A stretch of DNA of 64,000 bases from Topomyia yanbarensis (taxonomy: Eukaryota; Arthropoda; Insecta; Diptera; Culicidae), in contig NC_080671.1 of NCBI RefSeq assembly GCF_030247195.1, forward strand, positions 2,198,501-2,262,500, in the 5' to 3' direction. Position 1 is the first letter of the stretch; the number at the start of each line of letters is the position of its first letter. Of this stretch, positions 34,747 to 46,900 are shown one piece after another. Position numbers and translations under genes: made by a program. The notes beneath the pieces were generated by a model. That model ran no database searches. It had not been told where the DNA came from and was given only the letters and a program-made list of their open reading frames with translations.

Positions 34747-35689
34747 ACAACATTTTGAGATAATCGAGTTTAAAATTTCAAGTTTCCACTGTTCTTCATA
34801 GACGAAGCACGCTTGGAATCGCCGTAACTTTCGATCTATTGATCGAATCTCTATAAAAATTTGGGAAAATATTCTCAAGGAGAAATCAGATAAAGTTATA
34901 AAAATAATTTCGATTTTTTTTAAAATAAAAAGGTATATAATCCCTTAACCAAAGTTTCCATTTTTTATCGAAAACTATTCCTGCAGGAGCAGTTTTGTAC
35001 AATTTATTACATGTATGTAGTAAATTAAGTTATTTCAATTGGCAATTCGTATTCGACAGTTTACACGACGTCACCCGCAATACTGGTTGGTACGATCAAA
35101 CGTATGTCGAAGGGTGTCCATCAAGATTCTCCGACGCGTTCTTGGTGTCACATTAGCTAGTATGCGCGCTAGTAGAGATGCTTCGACATCTCCAATGGAG
35201 TTCTCGGAACGAATTTAAACTTCCACAAATCCGTTGTTGGCTTGAACAGAACACACAATATTTTTACGATCAGTTCCTTAAGATCGTGGAAATTCATGTA
35301 TTTTCAAGAAGGAATCCGGATCATGCAACGGCTCAGCCCGGAGATACTCTAACAGAAAGTGCTTGTTTCATATATGTACCACTGATTTGATAGTAGCGGT
35401 AGTATACCATTACCATATGAGTGCCATCGTCGTTCATGATCTTAAGGAATTGATCGAAAAATATTGTGTGTTCAATTTAAGGCATTAGCAGATTTCGTAT
35501 TGCTTTTTTCAAATGTTACTCAATTTGATGCCATCTAAGTACCACCAAATTTGTGAGTTTAATATATGGGAATTATCAGATTGTCCCCGGGCTGCAACGG
35601 CGTTTGCAGTCAATGGATCGCAACTATGCTAAGAATATAAAAATCAAACTGCATTTAAATTTAATTATCATTTTAATTCATGTTTCTGT
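34747..35689. other. Unassigned DNA inside hAT copy 1
   Basis: No gene or element with defined ends is recognised. Short frames only. Confidence 0.4.
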
Positions 35690-35990
35690 CAAGTTAAATG
35701 TACGATTGTAATTCACAATCACGCCCAGTGTCTCCAAGCCAACAACCGGCACCACCAGCCAAGAAGCGAACGTAGAAGAGGACGGATGCGTTTGTCCGTG
35801 CGCTCTATTGCTTTCTTCGAAAATACTTTGAATAGGTTTCTCAATATTTTGTAGTGTATTCCGTCGATTTAAGCAATAAAACTCGTTTTTTAAACTTGTA
35901 CACAAAGTAGACCGTGAAAACGCGGGCCCCCAAATACGACCCGGGCCCCAGGGCAATTGCCCTGGCTGCCTCCCTCTCTAATCAGGCCCT

Positions 35991-36225
35991 TAATTGGCAA
36001 ACAATATGTTCCTGCGGTTTGAAGTCTACCATTTTCTACACTATCGGAACTATAAATATGGAAATCTGTCATACTAAGTGTCTGCTTCGTCCCATCGAAC
36101 GTTACTGGGCGAATGTGAAGGGGATCTTCAAAAGGACTGGTAAAGCAGCTGGAAATATGCAGGTGTTCAAAACATTTGGGCTGAAACGTACAAAAAATAG
36201 AATGAAACACTTGTCAGGTATTTGA
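35991..36225 (+). pseudogene. Mariner (ITmD37E-like) transposase, C-terminal part
   Basis: The frame 35914-36225 reads NWQTICSCGLKSTIFYTIGT, then jumps to RPIERYWANVKGIFKRTGKA and AAGNMQVFKTF with a final SGI. The stretch that should hold the second catalytic Asp, between CLL and RPIERYW, is deleted (roughly 50 residues by family comparison). The first half of the same gene is at 23430-23910. Confidence 0.8.
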
Positions 36226-37511
36226 TGATATGTGTTCACTTACAATTTCGAAAATATGCAAAGGAATAATATTAATTTCATCTGGTCTTCACAATGTACA
36301 AGTTCAATCTCAAACAATGAAGGGTCAAACACACAAAGCACAACAAAATTTCGGAGTTATATTACGAACCAATTTCATATAAAATCACCCTCCCTTGCTC
36401 AATTCGCTCACTATTTCTCGTAACTTATGCGTAGGAGACCGCTCCTATGGTAAATCCTTTAATCGCTTAGAAGAAGCTATAAATCAAGATCACACCGACC
36501 GTAGGAGATTGGAAAGAATAATTTCCAGGGCACGTAAGCTGTCGCTACCCGTCACAGCTAATTTAGAAGCACTGGTGAACTAATATTCTGGAAATTATAA
36601 TAATCAAGCGAAACCCATCTGAATAGAAACGATGATTCACGACCATTCCCAGTCCCCAGTCCGGATTAAGCAACCTAATTAGTAGACGATTTTTTTCCGC
36701 CGTCGCTGTCCAGTGTCCAGCAAGACAACAAGACAGCGACGTCGATCTGTTTTCGACACCCAAAATCGTCGGGCGGAACACAACGAGATCAAGTGTAGGA
36801 AAGCGAAACCCACGGCTTGCCACGAGACGACAGGTGAGCTGAGCGAGTGTGGACTCTTTTTGAATATTAATTAAGTTGTGTTTAAGAGCCAGTTGAGACA
36901 CCGTTTTTTGGCTTAAAAACCGATATTTGATCAGTTGCTGGCGTACAAAAAACGGCGTGTATCTGTGAGGGCAGCTACTGAAAAATAAATAAATTCAACG
37001 TGATTTTCTGTGAATATGTAGCATACAGTACGCGCGACTGGCTACTCGATTTTGTTGTTTGTGCACAGTCCAGCGAGTTTCGCGAGAACGATCAATCCAC
37101 CGGATCGGACAGACAGCAAATGTAGTCAGAACGGAAGATCAACACAGACGGAAAGAAGGAACCGGACCGACGGCAATCATTTTGTCGTAGTCAGCTAAGA
37201 GACATGTTCATTGACTGCTCCATCATGTTTTAACTTCAGATCTTACTTCTGTGCGCGCGATTTCTCGTTTTGCACTACTCCTTATACACACGTTGAATTT
37301 GAGCTTCGGCTGTCATTTTGCATTTTGCTCTCCCATATCCCGGCGGCCGTGGAAACCAGACGATTTGAATACAATAAGTGACGAACCCGGTATTTATCGC
37401 TTCGATAAAATCGCGTCTGCTGGTGGCACTGAAATCAACCCTCCCTGAAAGAGTAACTTGTAACTGTTTTGTCTGATTTTTTCTTCTTCTTTTTTTTTTG
37501 TTTCCGTACAG
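36226..37511. other. Unassigned DNA upstream of the cadherin exons
   Basis: Likely intron of the cadherin gene. It is less repetitive than the flanks. A 62-codon frame (36395-36583) and others have no recognised motif. The last 40 bases before 37512 form a strong pyrimidine tract with a splice acceptor. Confidence 0.45.
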
Positions 37512-37699
37512 GAATTAATGGACGGATTGAGTACAGTATTACGATGGGCGACGAAAACGAGGATTTTCGGATTCTCCACAATGGCACGATTCGCACCAGG
37601 CGCGTCCTGGATCGGGAGACTAAGGCTAGCTACAATTTAATCGTGACGGCGCAGGATTGTGCAAAAGAACCAGAAAGGCGCCTGTCCTCCACTGTACAG
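37512..37699 (+). CDS. ft: Fat-type cadherin exon A
   Basis: The exon follows a long pyrimidine tract and TACAG, begins in phase 1 (codon G|GA) and ends CAG|GTAGGT in phase 0. It encodes INGRIEYSITMGDENEDFRI, NGTIRTRRVLDRETKASYNL and IVTAQDCAKEPERRLSSTVQ. That is the second half of one extracellular cadherin repeat, with the LDRE and AxD calcium-site motifs. Cadherin repeats are ~110 residues and bind calcium at their junctions. Symbol ft is inferred from sequence style across exons A-C. Other large cadherins (dachsous, Fat-like/kugelei) are alternatives. Confidence 0.75.
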
Positions 37700-37771
37700 G
37701 TAGGTCACATCATATGGCTAGAGATTCCAAAATAAAGGTAAAATATTTTATTTTTTCCCCCAATTTGCCAG

Positions 37772-38188
37772 GTCACAATCGTCCTCAAAGATGTCAACGA
37801 CCTGGCGCCGGAGTTTGTGACCCCGAACGAAACGGCGGTGGCCGAAAACATTCCCCTGAACACGGTCATAATGGCGATCAAGGCTGTGGACCGTGACGAA
37901 GGTCGCAACGGGTACGTCGAGTACCAGCTGGATCCGAATGTGCAGACACCTTTCACGATTGGATCCGCGGATGGGCTGCTGCGTGTGTCCGGTCGGTTGG
38001 ATCGTGAAATCAAAGCCAGTTATGAGCTGGTGGTGACCGCAAAAGATCGCGGCGAACCGCCCAAATCGAGCCAATCCAGGATTTTGATACACGTGCTCGA
38101 TGAGAACGACAACAGTCCGATTTTCGATCCGAAACAGTACAGCGCGGCGATCGCGGAAAACGCCAGCATCGGGGCTAGCGTGTTACAG
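37772..38188 (+). CDS. ft: Fat-type cadherin exon B
   Basis: The exon is bounded by TTGCCAG and CAG|GTAAGT; 139 codons, phase 0 at both ends, separated from exon A by a 72-nt intron. It finishes one repeat (VTIVLKDVNDLAPEF) and contains a complete repeat: AVAENIPLNTVIMAIKAVDR with DRDEG, then LDREIKASYELVVTAKDRG and DENDNSPIF. It starts the next (SAAIAENASIGASVLQ). All calcium-binding motifs (AEN, DRDEG, LDRE, DRG, DENDNSP) are intact and there is no stop, so the gene looks functional here. Fat is a giant membrane receptor for planar polarity and Hippo signalling, with many such repeats outside the cell. Confidence 0.88.
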
Positions 38189-39324
38189 GTAAGTGTCGAG
38201 GGCCAGGACATTCTCAGAGAAATTTATCTCCTGCCTCACGAGATAAAATGAAGAATGAAGGCATTTTCGCACGGCAACAGCAGCAGGCCGCGACCAAAGA
38301 CCTTCTTTTTTTTCTCGCTCCGTTCAGTTTTTAATCTCGAATCAACCTTTTCAAACCAGCCTGCTTGACCACACAGAGCAGACACGGAGTCAGGCTACGA
38401 GAAAGGTGCCGTGAGGTGGATTTAAAACGTTTTTGCTGTTTATTCGAGAGCGTCACGAAATGCCTTTATTCAAAACATCATTTTTCTTTTGAGCATGCGG
38501 CGCATATGGGCGGGAGAAGTCGTTGCCTTTTTTGTGCCCATCAAGATCCTACGCGTAGAATATCGGTTACCCCCCCCCCCCGGACAAGCTTCCGTAAATT
38601 AAGTTGTTACGAGCTCTGAAGTGGGTCAAATGGTCCAAAACTTCATTTCACTGTGACGATCGGTACATTCTTTCGGAAGTACCTACGTACCAACCAGCAA
38701 AGCGAGAAAACGAACAAAGTTATGCACTAATCTCCCCAACGACACCCACGGAGGTTGCGAAAGTAGTTAGCAAACTGCGTGCAAAAGCAGCCACAACCAA
38801 CGCTGCGCAGTTCATTATTCACTTAAAATCGTTTATCTATAACTAATAAATTATTCATGTATCAGCCGGTAATCGACTTCTTTCAGCATTTGCTTCGCTA
38901 AACTTTGTGTGATTAAATGGCCGGTTGGCGGCTGCCGGCCTCTCAGTCAGTGCGATCGATGCAGCGAAAAGCAACAAAAAAATTGCCTCGAAAGCACCAA
39001 ACACGAAACATCGGAATTACCTTTGGCTGTGGCTGCTGTCCGTTCTGCGATAGGCCTCACGAAAACCGAACACTTCTTAAGCCATCCCCAATCAAGCGCA
39101 CATTTGCAGACGATGACTAATTAACTATTATAATTCGCCCGCAAATTCTGCGGCTCTTCTCCGTCCGGTCACATTGAATTTTGCACTCCTAGAAAGCCGA
39201 ACGATTCGAAACAGATTTTAAAGTGTTCCGTTTTATTTTTTTTCTCTCTCTTATATCTTCCACTCGCTCGCCCCTTCTTTGTGCTGTCACGCACGGTCGG
39301 ACGGGCCGATGGACGCATGCGCAG
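38189..39324 (+). other. Cadherin intron B-C (1136 nt)
   Basis: Donor GTAAGT and acceptor GCGCAG. It contains a run of 13 C at about 38570-38582. Short open frames inside it have no motif. No transposon is recognised. Confidence 0.75.
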
Positions 39325-39838
39325 GTTTCCGCGACCGATATCGACGAGGGCGCTAATGGACGGGTCCGTTTCTCGATTGCGGCCGGCGACGACAATCGAG
39401 ACTTCACCATCAGCGAGGATAGCGGTATCGTTCGTGTGGCCAAGAATTTGAACTACGAGCGCAAGTCGCACTACACGGTAACGGTGCGGGCGGAGGATTC
39501 CGCCAGTGACACGGAAAATGGCGAAATTCGCTTCGACACCGCCAAACTGTCCATCACCATCACGGACATCAACGACAATCCGCCGACCTTTCTGGACTCG
39601 CCCTATCTGGCGTATGTGATGGAAAACGTGATCCCACCGAACGGCGGGTACGTCATCACGGTGAAGGCGTACGACGCTGATACGCCACCGTTCAACTCGC
39701 AGGTTCGCTACTTTCTTAAGGAGGGCGATACGGACTTTTTCAAAATTAATGCATCGAGCGGGGAAATTTCACTGCTGCGGGCACTGGACCGGGAAATGCA
39801 GGCCGAATACATCCTAACACTAGTGGCGATGGACACCG
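39325..39838 (+). CDS. ft: Fat-type cadherin exon C
   Basis: The exon runs from GCGCAG|GTTTCC to ACCG|GTAAGT, 171 codons plus one base (phase 1 exit). It continues the repeat begun in exon B (ATDIDEGANGRVRFSIAAGD, LNYERKSHYTVTVRAEDSAS, DINDNPPTF). It then carries most of another (VMENVIPPNGGYVITVKAYD, DADTPPFNSQVRYFLKEG, LDREMQAEYILTLVAMDTG). Motifs are intact. The pattern VSATDxDEGANG followed by LDSPYLA and PPNGGYV is what I associate with Drosophila Fat; an alignment would settle it. The next exon must carry a 2-base remainder; none is recognisable to 64000. Confidence 0.88.
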
Positions 39839-40679
39839 GTAAGTAATTGCAGTTTTCCGTTTGGTTTACCTTTGGACAATATATTTTTCTCATATACATT
39901 ATAGCAAAAAAGTATTGAGAACTCTGGGCGCTGGGCCTACGAACAGGATAAATTTTGCATTTGTCTACTTGAAAGATTGTCCGAGTAGCAATTTTGCGCG
40001 GGGGGATCAATGGATGACATTGGAAGAAAGTCTAAAATTGCAGGAAATATAATGAATAAAATATACTTTAAAGTATTCGCGGCAATAAGATATTGATTAA
40101 CTCTCGAAAAGGCAAGCTATTTGTGACTTCAAGAAGCATCGCATAAAAAGACTCTTTTTGTCGTTTTATCAGTGAGAGGATCGAAAGCCCGAAAACACTC
40201 GATCATTTGAATTTCAAAAAACAAGTTCATTGAAATTAGAGAACTGCAACAAGCCGGGCCTCTGAGACCCCTTGCGAAGAAAACCGTGAGTTTATCCGAT
40301 TGCTTCAATTCATGAACGGTGGTCCAGGATGTAAAATTAGCAGGAACTTCATCTTTTTGCTAAAACTAAGACTTAGCTCTATAATATGTCTAGCAAAGTA
40401 CATTGCAATGCCCTTCTTTTCGCTTAAATAGAAATAGAAGATATAGCTTGACTGTCTTCAATGAAGTTGTAGAACAACACATTTTAGAAGAAATTGCTAA
40501 AGATATGCGTTTTTTTTTGTTATTTCAAACCTCTCCTTTTTATTGTGACAAATGTCAAAGAAAACTTAGATGCCAAATTTCACATCATTTGGAAAATTTT
40601 AGACCCCCGCCCACTTCGATTGGAGTTTTTAACGTTGCACTATGGGAAAATATTGGTGAAAATATATTAAATGCAATAA
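39839..40679 (+). other. Start of a long cadherin intron, unassigned
   Basis: Follows the GTAAGT donor at 39839. The 140-codon frame at 40403-40825 has no recognised motif and overlaps the inverted-repeat unit described next. Confidence 0.5.
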
Positions 40680-41770
40680 CTTTTGAAGTAGCACTCGAAA
40701 AATTACAGTTTATACCTATTCAAAAAAACATTCTTAGCATTTTAATGAAAAAAAATAGTTTTTTGAAAAATATGGAAAAATGGAGTTTTGGGACAATGGT
40801 CCCAAAAATCCACTATTCCTTATAACTATTCTGCTCTATGCTGCAAATCATGCATAATTAGCGGTTTTTTCTATTGTAGAAAAATCTCATGAATCAAACG
40901 GAACCTTTGCAACACCTTTGTCAGAATACGAGAAGTTGGGGTTTTAGACTATTTCATTATTTATATTAAATTTTATCATTATCTCTAATATTTATCAATC
41001 AAATTTTATTAGATGTACCTAGTTGAACTGGAAAATCCTAAGGAACAAAATAAAAATAGATTCGCTTTGGGTAAAATTAGATAATTGAGATTTTTTGACA
41101 TTTAGTCTTGATTCCACTTTTTATCATAAATTATTGATAATTTACGATTTTCAGTTTAAAAAATGCTTAGAAATCATAGGGTGGATGTTTCATTTCAGAA
41201 AAAATACGACAAGTTGGTGTATTAGAGCTTCTGATGAAAAAATGTGGTTTCTAGACTAAATATAAAAAAAATCCGATCTTTCTGAATTTTATTGATAACA
41301 ACTCTATTTCTGTTTTGTTCCTGAGAATATTCCACGTTCAACAAGATACGCTCAATGAAAAGTGATTGAAGAATAATAAAGATACATGAACGAGAAAATG
41401 ATAAAATTTGATGTGAATGGCAAAATTACGTAGAACCCAAACTTCTTCTATTCTGACAAAGGTCACAAACGTTTCGTACGATTTCTGTAATTTTCTCACA
41501 TAACAAAACTGCAAAATATGTATGATTTGCTGCATAGAATTACTAAGAATAGGGAATTTTTGAGACAAATGTCCTAAAATTCCCCTATTGTTGAGAAACG
41601 AAAATATTTCCATTGGAATGCTGAGAATGTCCCCTCTGAAAAAGTTACATGGGGCCACGTGAACAATAGGAAAACTTCGCTTTCGACTCCCTCCTACCCC
41701 TTCGTGGACAAGCTACACGCAATTCCTGTACCCCTACTCCCCTCCCTACGTTGTCCACGTGGATTTTCTT
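40680..41770. repeat. Diverged long inverted repeat (arms ~330 bp)
   Basis: The stretch 40725-41010 resembles the inverse of 41345-41640. Shared landmarks in order are cattct[ta]agcatt, the pair tgcaaatcatgcat and its inverse atgtatgatttgct, and acctttgtcagaata with its inverse near 41450-41465. Estimated identity is 60-70 percent. The spacer is about 335 bp. Outside the right arm, gggccacgtgaacaa and ttgtccacgtgg (41652-41764) form another inverted pair. It is probably an old foldback-type element. Confidence 0.55.
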
Positions 41771-42049
41771 TTAAAAAAAATACCGGTAGTTTCATAAAAA
41801 TGGGTTTTTAGAAATTTCCAAAGTGTTAGACTACTATATGATACTGAAGGACTTAATGAAAATCGTTCAAACCACAGAATGTTATACACTTCTTTAGTCT
41901 TTTGTGAAATTTCCGTGAAAATATTTCATTTCTGGAGGACATTATGTGGATCCTTTATATTTACACGCTGCTCTGAAAATCTAGCGAAATCGTCTTAGAG
42001 CAGCTGCGGCTGCTCCTTCAATGAGCCATTTGAGCGACTTCCGGAGGGA

Positions 42050-42391
42050 TAAGGGACCATCCATAAATGACGTAGCATTATATGGGGGAGGGGGGAGTTT
42101 TTTATTTTGTGATGATGTTTGACGACAGGGGGGTAGGGGGTCGTGTCATGCTACGTAGCTTTTTTAAAGTGGAATAGGGGTTGACCTGATGTCACGGCAA
42201 TCTTACCCGTTTCACCTAACATCGTTTTTTATTTCTTGAAATTTTTTTACGGGACAAGGAGGGGGAGCGTTACCGTCAAGCTATGTAATTACTAGGGGGC
42301 ATTTAGAGGTTTGTGACGAAATGCTACGATGGGGGAGGAGGGTGCTAAAAATCATTCAAAAAATGCTACGTCATTTATGGATGATCCCTAA
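42050..42391. mobile_element. PIF/Harbinger-like MITE, copy 2
   Basis: Same ends (gggaccatccataaatgacg and inverse), same TAA flanks and same orientation as the copy at 34399-34743, with small indels and substitutions. The internal phrase tgctacgtagcttttttaaa is conserved. Confidence 0.85.
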
Positions 42392-42491
42392 TAACACAAA
42401 ATTGAACCCATAATAATACGTGTCTATATGCGTACCAAACTGGAGGCGATACGCGTACAATTTCTGGCAACAATATACACGCTAAGCTAGA

Positions 42492-43956
42492 TTTTTTTTT
42501 TGGGTGCATATTCCATTGCGACCAGTGTTTAGATCTATTGTGGCAGGCCCCTTTTTATTATATGCCACATCAAGGTGTTGTATCACTATTAATCTGAGTG
42601 ATTCTCACTTGCTGACTATAGGCATGGTCCCAGTAAGGTATGAAGTTTCTTGCCTTACTGGGTGCAGTCGTCCATACATCTAAGGGTTGTATTATCCCCT
42701 TATCGAAGAATTTGCTCCTTTTGTGGAAAAGTGCTGCACAGTTACATAATAAATGTTCTGAGTTCTCCTTATCTAGGTTGCAGAAGCGACAGGTATCATC
42801 TTCTATTTTTCCTAACTGCTTGAGACAATATTTTACTCGGGCAGTGCCCTGTTACTAAACCACTGAAAGTACTTAAATCCTTTTTAGATATACTAAGCAG
42901 CCGTTGAGTTATTATTTTATTTGGTGAGATAAATGTTTTAGATTGCCCGGCAGTAGTATTATTTTTCCAAATGTCATCTATAATTGAATTTTCCCAGTTC
43001 TTCAATTCCATTTTTATGGTGCATTCTGAAACCCCACAAAATGGTTGAGGCCCTAGGAATAATTTTGATGATCCATTTCTTGCTCATAAGTCTGCTTTTT
43101 CATTGCCTTCATTTCCACAGTGGCCAGGTACCCAGAAAAGATCCACTGTACTTTTTCTAGCCACCTGCTGTAGCAATTGAATGCATTCTCAAACCAATTT
43201 AGAGGAACGCGTAATTGACTTCAATGCTTTAAGGGCTGCTTGACTATCAGAGAAGATGCATGTATTCGTATGTCTGTAATTGCGTTGTACACAAATCGTG
43301 GCACATTCAATAATTGCCTGTACTTCCGCTTGAAATACAGTTGGCCATTTACCCATAGATATTGACACGTTAACTCCAGGACCAGTTACCCCAGCTCCAA
43401 CTTTGTTGCTCTGTTTAGAACCATCAGTGTAGAAATCTCTTGATCCTGGTTTAACAGTAGGCCCTCCTGTTTCCCATTCAGTGCGGCTTGGTTCAGACAC
43501 GTTGAATAGGTGTTCAAAGTTATATTTCCTCTTCATCCAGTCAGTTTGATTTAATAACGGATTGATTTTGAACTCTTTTAGAATACTGAGATGGCCCTTA
43601 AGGTCTCCATCGAAGAACTGTTTAGTTCTTTTCAGCCTTAGTGCATTTTTCTCAGCTTCCATTTGCACAAATAAATGTAAAGGCAATAAATTTAACATTG
43701 TATCAAGCGGTTTAGATTGCGTACTACGGATTGCTCCTGTGATAGATATCGTAGCAAGTCTTTGTATTTTTCGTTTTTTCTGTGCGTACCTAACTTTGGT
43801 TTTCGGCCACCAAACTAAACTCGCGTATGTTATTCTAGGTCTTACTATAGCCATATAGATCCATTGAATCATTTTAGGTTTCATTCCCCATTTTTTCCAA
43901 AGGTTTTATTACTTATAATTTGATCAAGATGGGAATTCCAATTGAGTTTTCTATCA
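42492..43956 (-). pseudogene. Loa-clade non-LTR retrotransposon, thumb and RNase H, 3' part
   Basis: Reading the minus strand from 43956: DRKLNWNSHLDQII, MIQWIYMAIVRPRITYASLV (thumb). RNase H follows with DFYTDGSKQS, FQAEVQAIIECATI, IFSDSQAALKALKS and, past a stop near 43187, VPGHCGNEGNEKADL, giving the D-E-D-D set. A C-terminal tail with a Cys/His cluster ends near 42605. A tail of T (42492-42501 on +) is the poly(A) end. RNase H after RT, with the RT style, points to the Loa clade. The upstream RT is at 47311-48757, displaced by the hAT element. Confidence 0.8.
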
Positions 43957-43964
43957 ATGATCAC

Positions 43965-46900
43965 CAGGCTTCATTTTACTCATCTTTGCAACGGAGAGAT
44001 AGAGAAATATTTTACCCCCATATAACATGAGTTTTATTTTGGTGCGCATTTTTTGCCCAGTGACTAGGAGAGCAGAGAGAAACCACATCCTCTCATTGCT
44101 GAATCCTCTTGCTTATGACAGAGCAAACCTTTATTAGATGCTCTGCTTTTAGCTCATCATAGTCTGGTGGAGCAACGGAGATAAATTGCTCAGTTGACAG
44201 ATGAGAATAAAATAGTTTCCTCTTTACCCTCAGGGGAACCAAATTTAGTTCACTTCACATCAGTGTTCAAATATTTCACTCGGCTTTCATGATAAGTATC
44301 CATGTTTTACCTTCTGGGAATAGTAAAGATGTTTGAATTGGCAGCTCCCAGTTCAGCATATTTCGGATTTTTTCTTGGCACAATAAAGGGATGAGTTGAA
44401 ATATTGTTAAAAGGGATTTAAAACATATGTATTGAATCAGAAAAATAATTTTTTCTAGTAATTTTATCACAAGATGGCATCTGTGCAGGATTTCCCCCCT
44501 ATGCGAGTTTTTTAGGTAGAGGTCCACGGCCTGAAAACTATCTCGCGTAATTTTAAACCTAGAGTCAAAAAATGTTTTTTTATTCCTTATGACGACTTAC
44601 GAAGGATTTTTTTTTCGATATTTGGCTTTTTCGCGAAATAGCGCACTATTAAGTGAAAAAAACACCGAAAATACCATTAAAATCGAAACAAATTGTTAAT
44701 TTAACAAAAATTAAGCAATATGAAATTAAAATCCTACGCACGTTGCTGGAGAAATCATTTCGAATATGCTGTGAAAATTTCAAAACGACCAAAAGCCATT
44801 TGTTCGAGTTGCATTTCCGGCCAACTCAAAAAAGTGGGTATGAGGTTAACACAAGAGGCATACCGGAAGAACTGATAATTTGAGCATTTATATATCGTAT
44901 TCGTCTTTCATTTTTTGGGATATAATTTTTAGACTTTTAAATAAAAATTCGACGTTTTAAAAATTCTACGGTGGGGTAACCACTAAAATGCCAATTAGAC
45001 TGATTTAAGGGGTAACATATAAGTGGCGTAAAAGTGTGCTAAGTTCGTGATTTTTTAAAGTTTTTTATGAAAATTTTATTTGAATAGGCGAAAGAAAGTT
45101 CGTTGGTAGCATTACCGAAGATAGAAAACACAAGTTGAATTAAAAAATATATTGAAGGTTGTCGGAGTTATGGTGCATCCCCCAAAGCATGTTTTTTGGC
45201 AAAGGTTTGTGGTGAACGCTCTCCAAGCCGAACCGCTCAACAGAAAATCAAAAACTAAAGATTATTGAAGAGAAATGTATTGTGGTGTACTTAATTGGAT
45301 CGGTTTCCTAAAAGAAATTTATTATCTTACAAAAAAAACATATTGACCAAAAAATTGAGTTCTTCCATGTTAAAAATTTTAAACAAAAATTTATTGCTAA
45401 GAATCGAAAATTTTTAGATGAAAAAGCAACCGTTCAAGTACACGAGAATGTAAATACAAACAATTCAAAACAAAGTTTATGTAAATCGGATCTCTTTTGG
45501 AAGCTTTTGAGACATCACGTTCACCGCAACGGTACTTTTCAAAAAACTTCATTCCGAGATGATTGCGTTTAAAGTTTTGTGCTTACTTCATTTGTGGATG
45601 AACCAGCGCGCTGCAAACGGCTGTGATTAAAAATTTAATGGTTCGATCTGGATGAAATTTTTCACGGATATTTTCAAAAGCATGTACTTTAAGAATATCT
45701 ATTTTTTCGATTTTATGAGTTCCAACCAGTTTTTTAACCCCTTAAAGGATATTGAGACTACTTTCATCGTAATTATATTATAACCCTACTCATTTGAAGC
45801 CTTTACTTAATCGGCGTCTGCCATCTTTCTTCATCACATTGTCGCAAATGGCAGGGTGAAAATTAGAGCACTCGAATTAAATTTTCGTTGCATTTAAACA
45901 CCAATATTCTACCTTAATCCAATCATTGCAAAAATAAAACCAACGTTGTCTTCAAATCGTTCTCAAATACATGTTTAAAAAAAGGGTCCTAACGTTAGTG
46001 TAATGCTCAAATGTCTATTAATTTGCTCTACCGAACGTGCATAGATTACACACTTAGTTTGAATTAGTGAGTAATGGAAAATTTTACTTGGGTTTTGATA
46101 GTCAATTTAGTAAACCAATTCTGTTACCAACTCTCCGCAATATTCTCTTTTTACTCAATCGTGAAAAATACTCAGAAAATTTTCAGATGGGGATTGCTGA
46201 CTTGTTCTGCAATTTGATCATTAAATTTGACGAATTGGTAGTGGAAGTTAATTTACCAGCTTTTTAATGGTTGCACAGAAAATTAAAAAACGATCGAAAG
46301 AAAGCCCGGGATTTCTTAAGACAAAACATTCTCATTATCAAAAAATAGCTTGTTCGCAAAAATTATGAATAATTATCAATAAAGCCGAATTATTTCCACA
46401 TTTTCGCGATTGAAGCTACACTTCCTTGCACTATCAGGCTTCTAATTATCACACTTGCGAGTCAAATCCTTTATACAAAATCGTCATGTGTAAAATTGCC
46501 TCAAACATAATGACGACCAGAAAAATTTCACTATAACTGCTTTTTTCCTGGTTTTTGTTGAAAATTCATGGTTTTAAGAAAGACTAAGAAGTATTCGCAA
46601 TGTTCAAACACGTCGTGTTAATGTTTTTATCCGAAAATGGCAGATGGTTTGTTGTACATGATTTGTAAGTTTTTGACGAGATTCTATGATGTTTACCTTT
46701 TTGCCGAACAAGTTAGTTTTTACTGCATAGTGGATAATTTACCGAAAAAAGCAAAAGTAATAATAAATTCAATTGAAAATATTCTAGGTTTTAGCAGCAA
46801 ATTATTCGTTATTTAATTAATTAACTACCAAAGTCGCTGAAAAATGAATACACTTTCGCAATTTTTTAAATCAATTGCTGATCTCCGTTAAATATTACTG

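Larger units (their letters stand above)
23911..35990. mobile_element. hAT-like element, copy 1, inserted in the mariner and filled with younger insertions
   Basis: The left end CAGGGCCGTCGAGAGC (23911) and right end (inverse agggcctgattagagaggg, ending 35990) lie exactly where the mariner transposase is interrupted. The flanks (acaatggg at left, taattggc at right) look like a decayed 8-bp duplication. Its two ends differ in sequence after the first bases: the left type reappears at the right end of copy 2 (33243), and the right type at the left end of copy 2 (28534). No intact transposase is recognised. Confidence 0.7.

Noticed and set aside
34747..35689. Host exon candidates in the gap before the mariner C-terminus
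   Set aside because: Only short frames without conserved motifs or splice signals.
37251..37448. 65-codon frame just upstream of cadherin exon A
   Set aside because: No cadherin motif, no splice donor at its end and a stop before the exon A acceptor.
44276..46267. Possible hAT transposase remnants in the 3.3-kb element
   Set aside because: Translations show no hAT dimerisation or catalytic motif. AT-rich chance frames.
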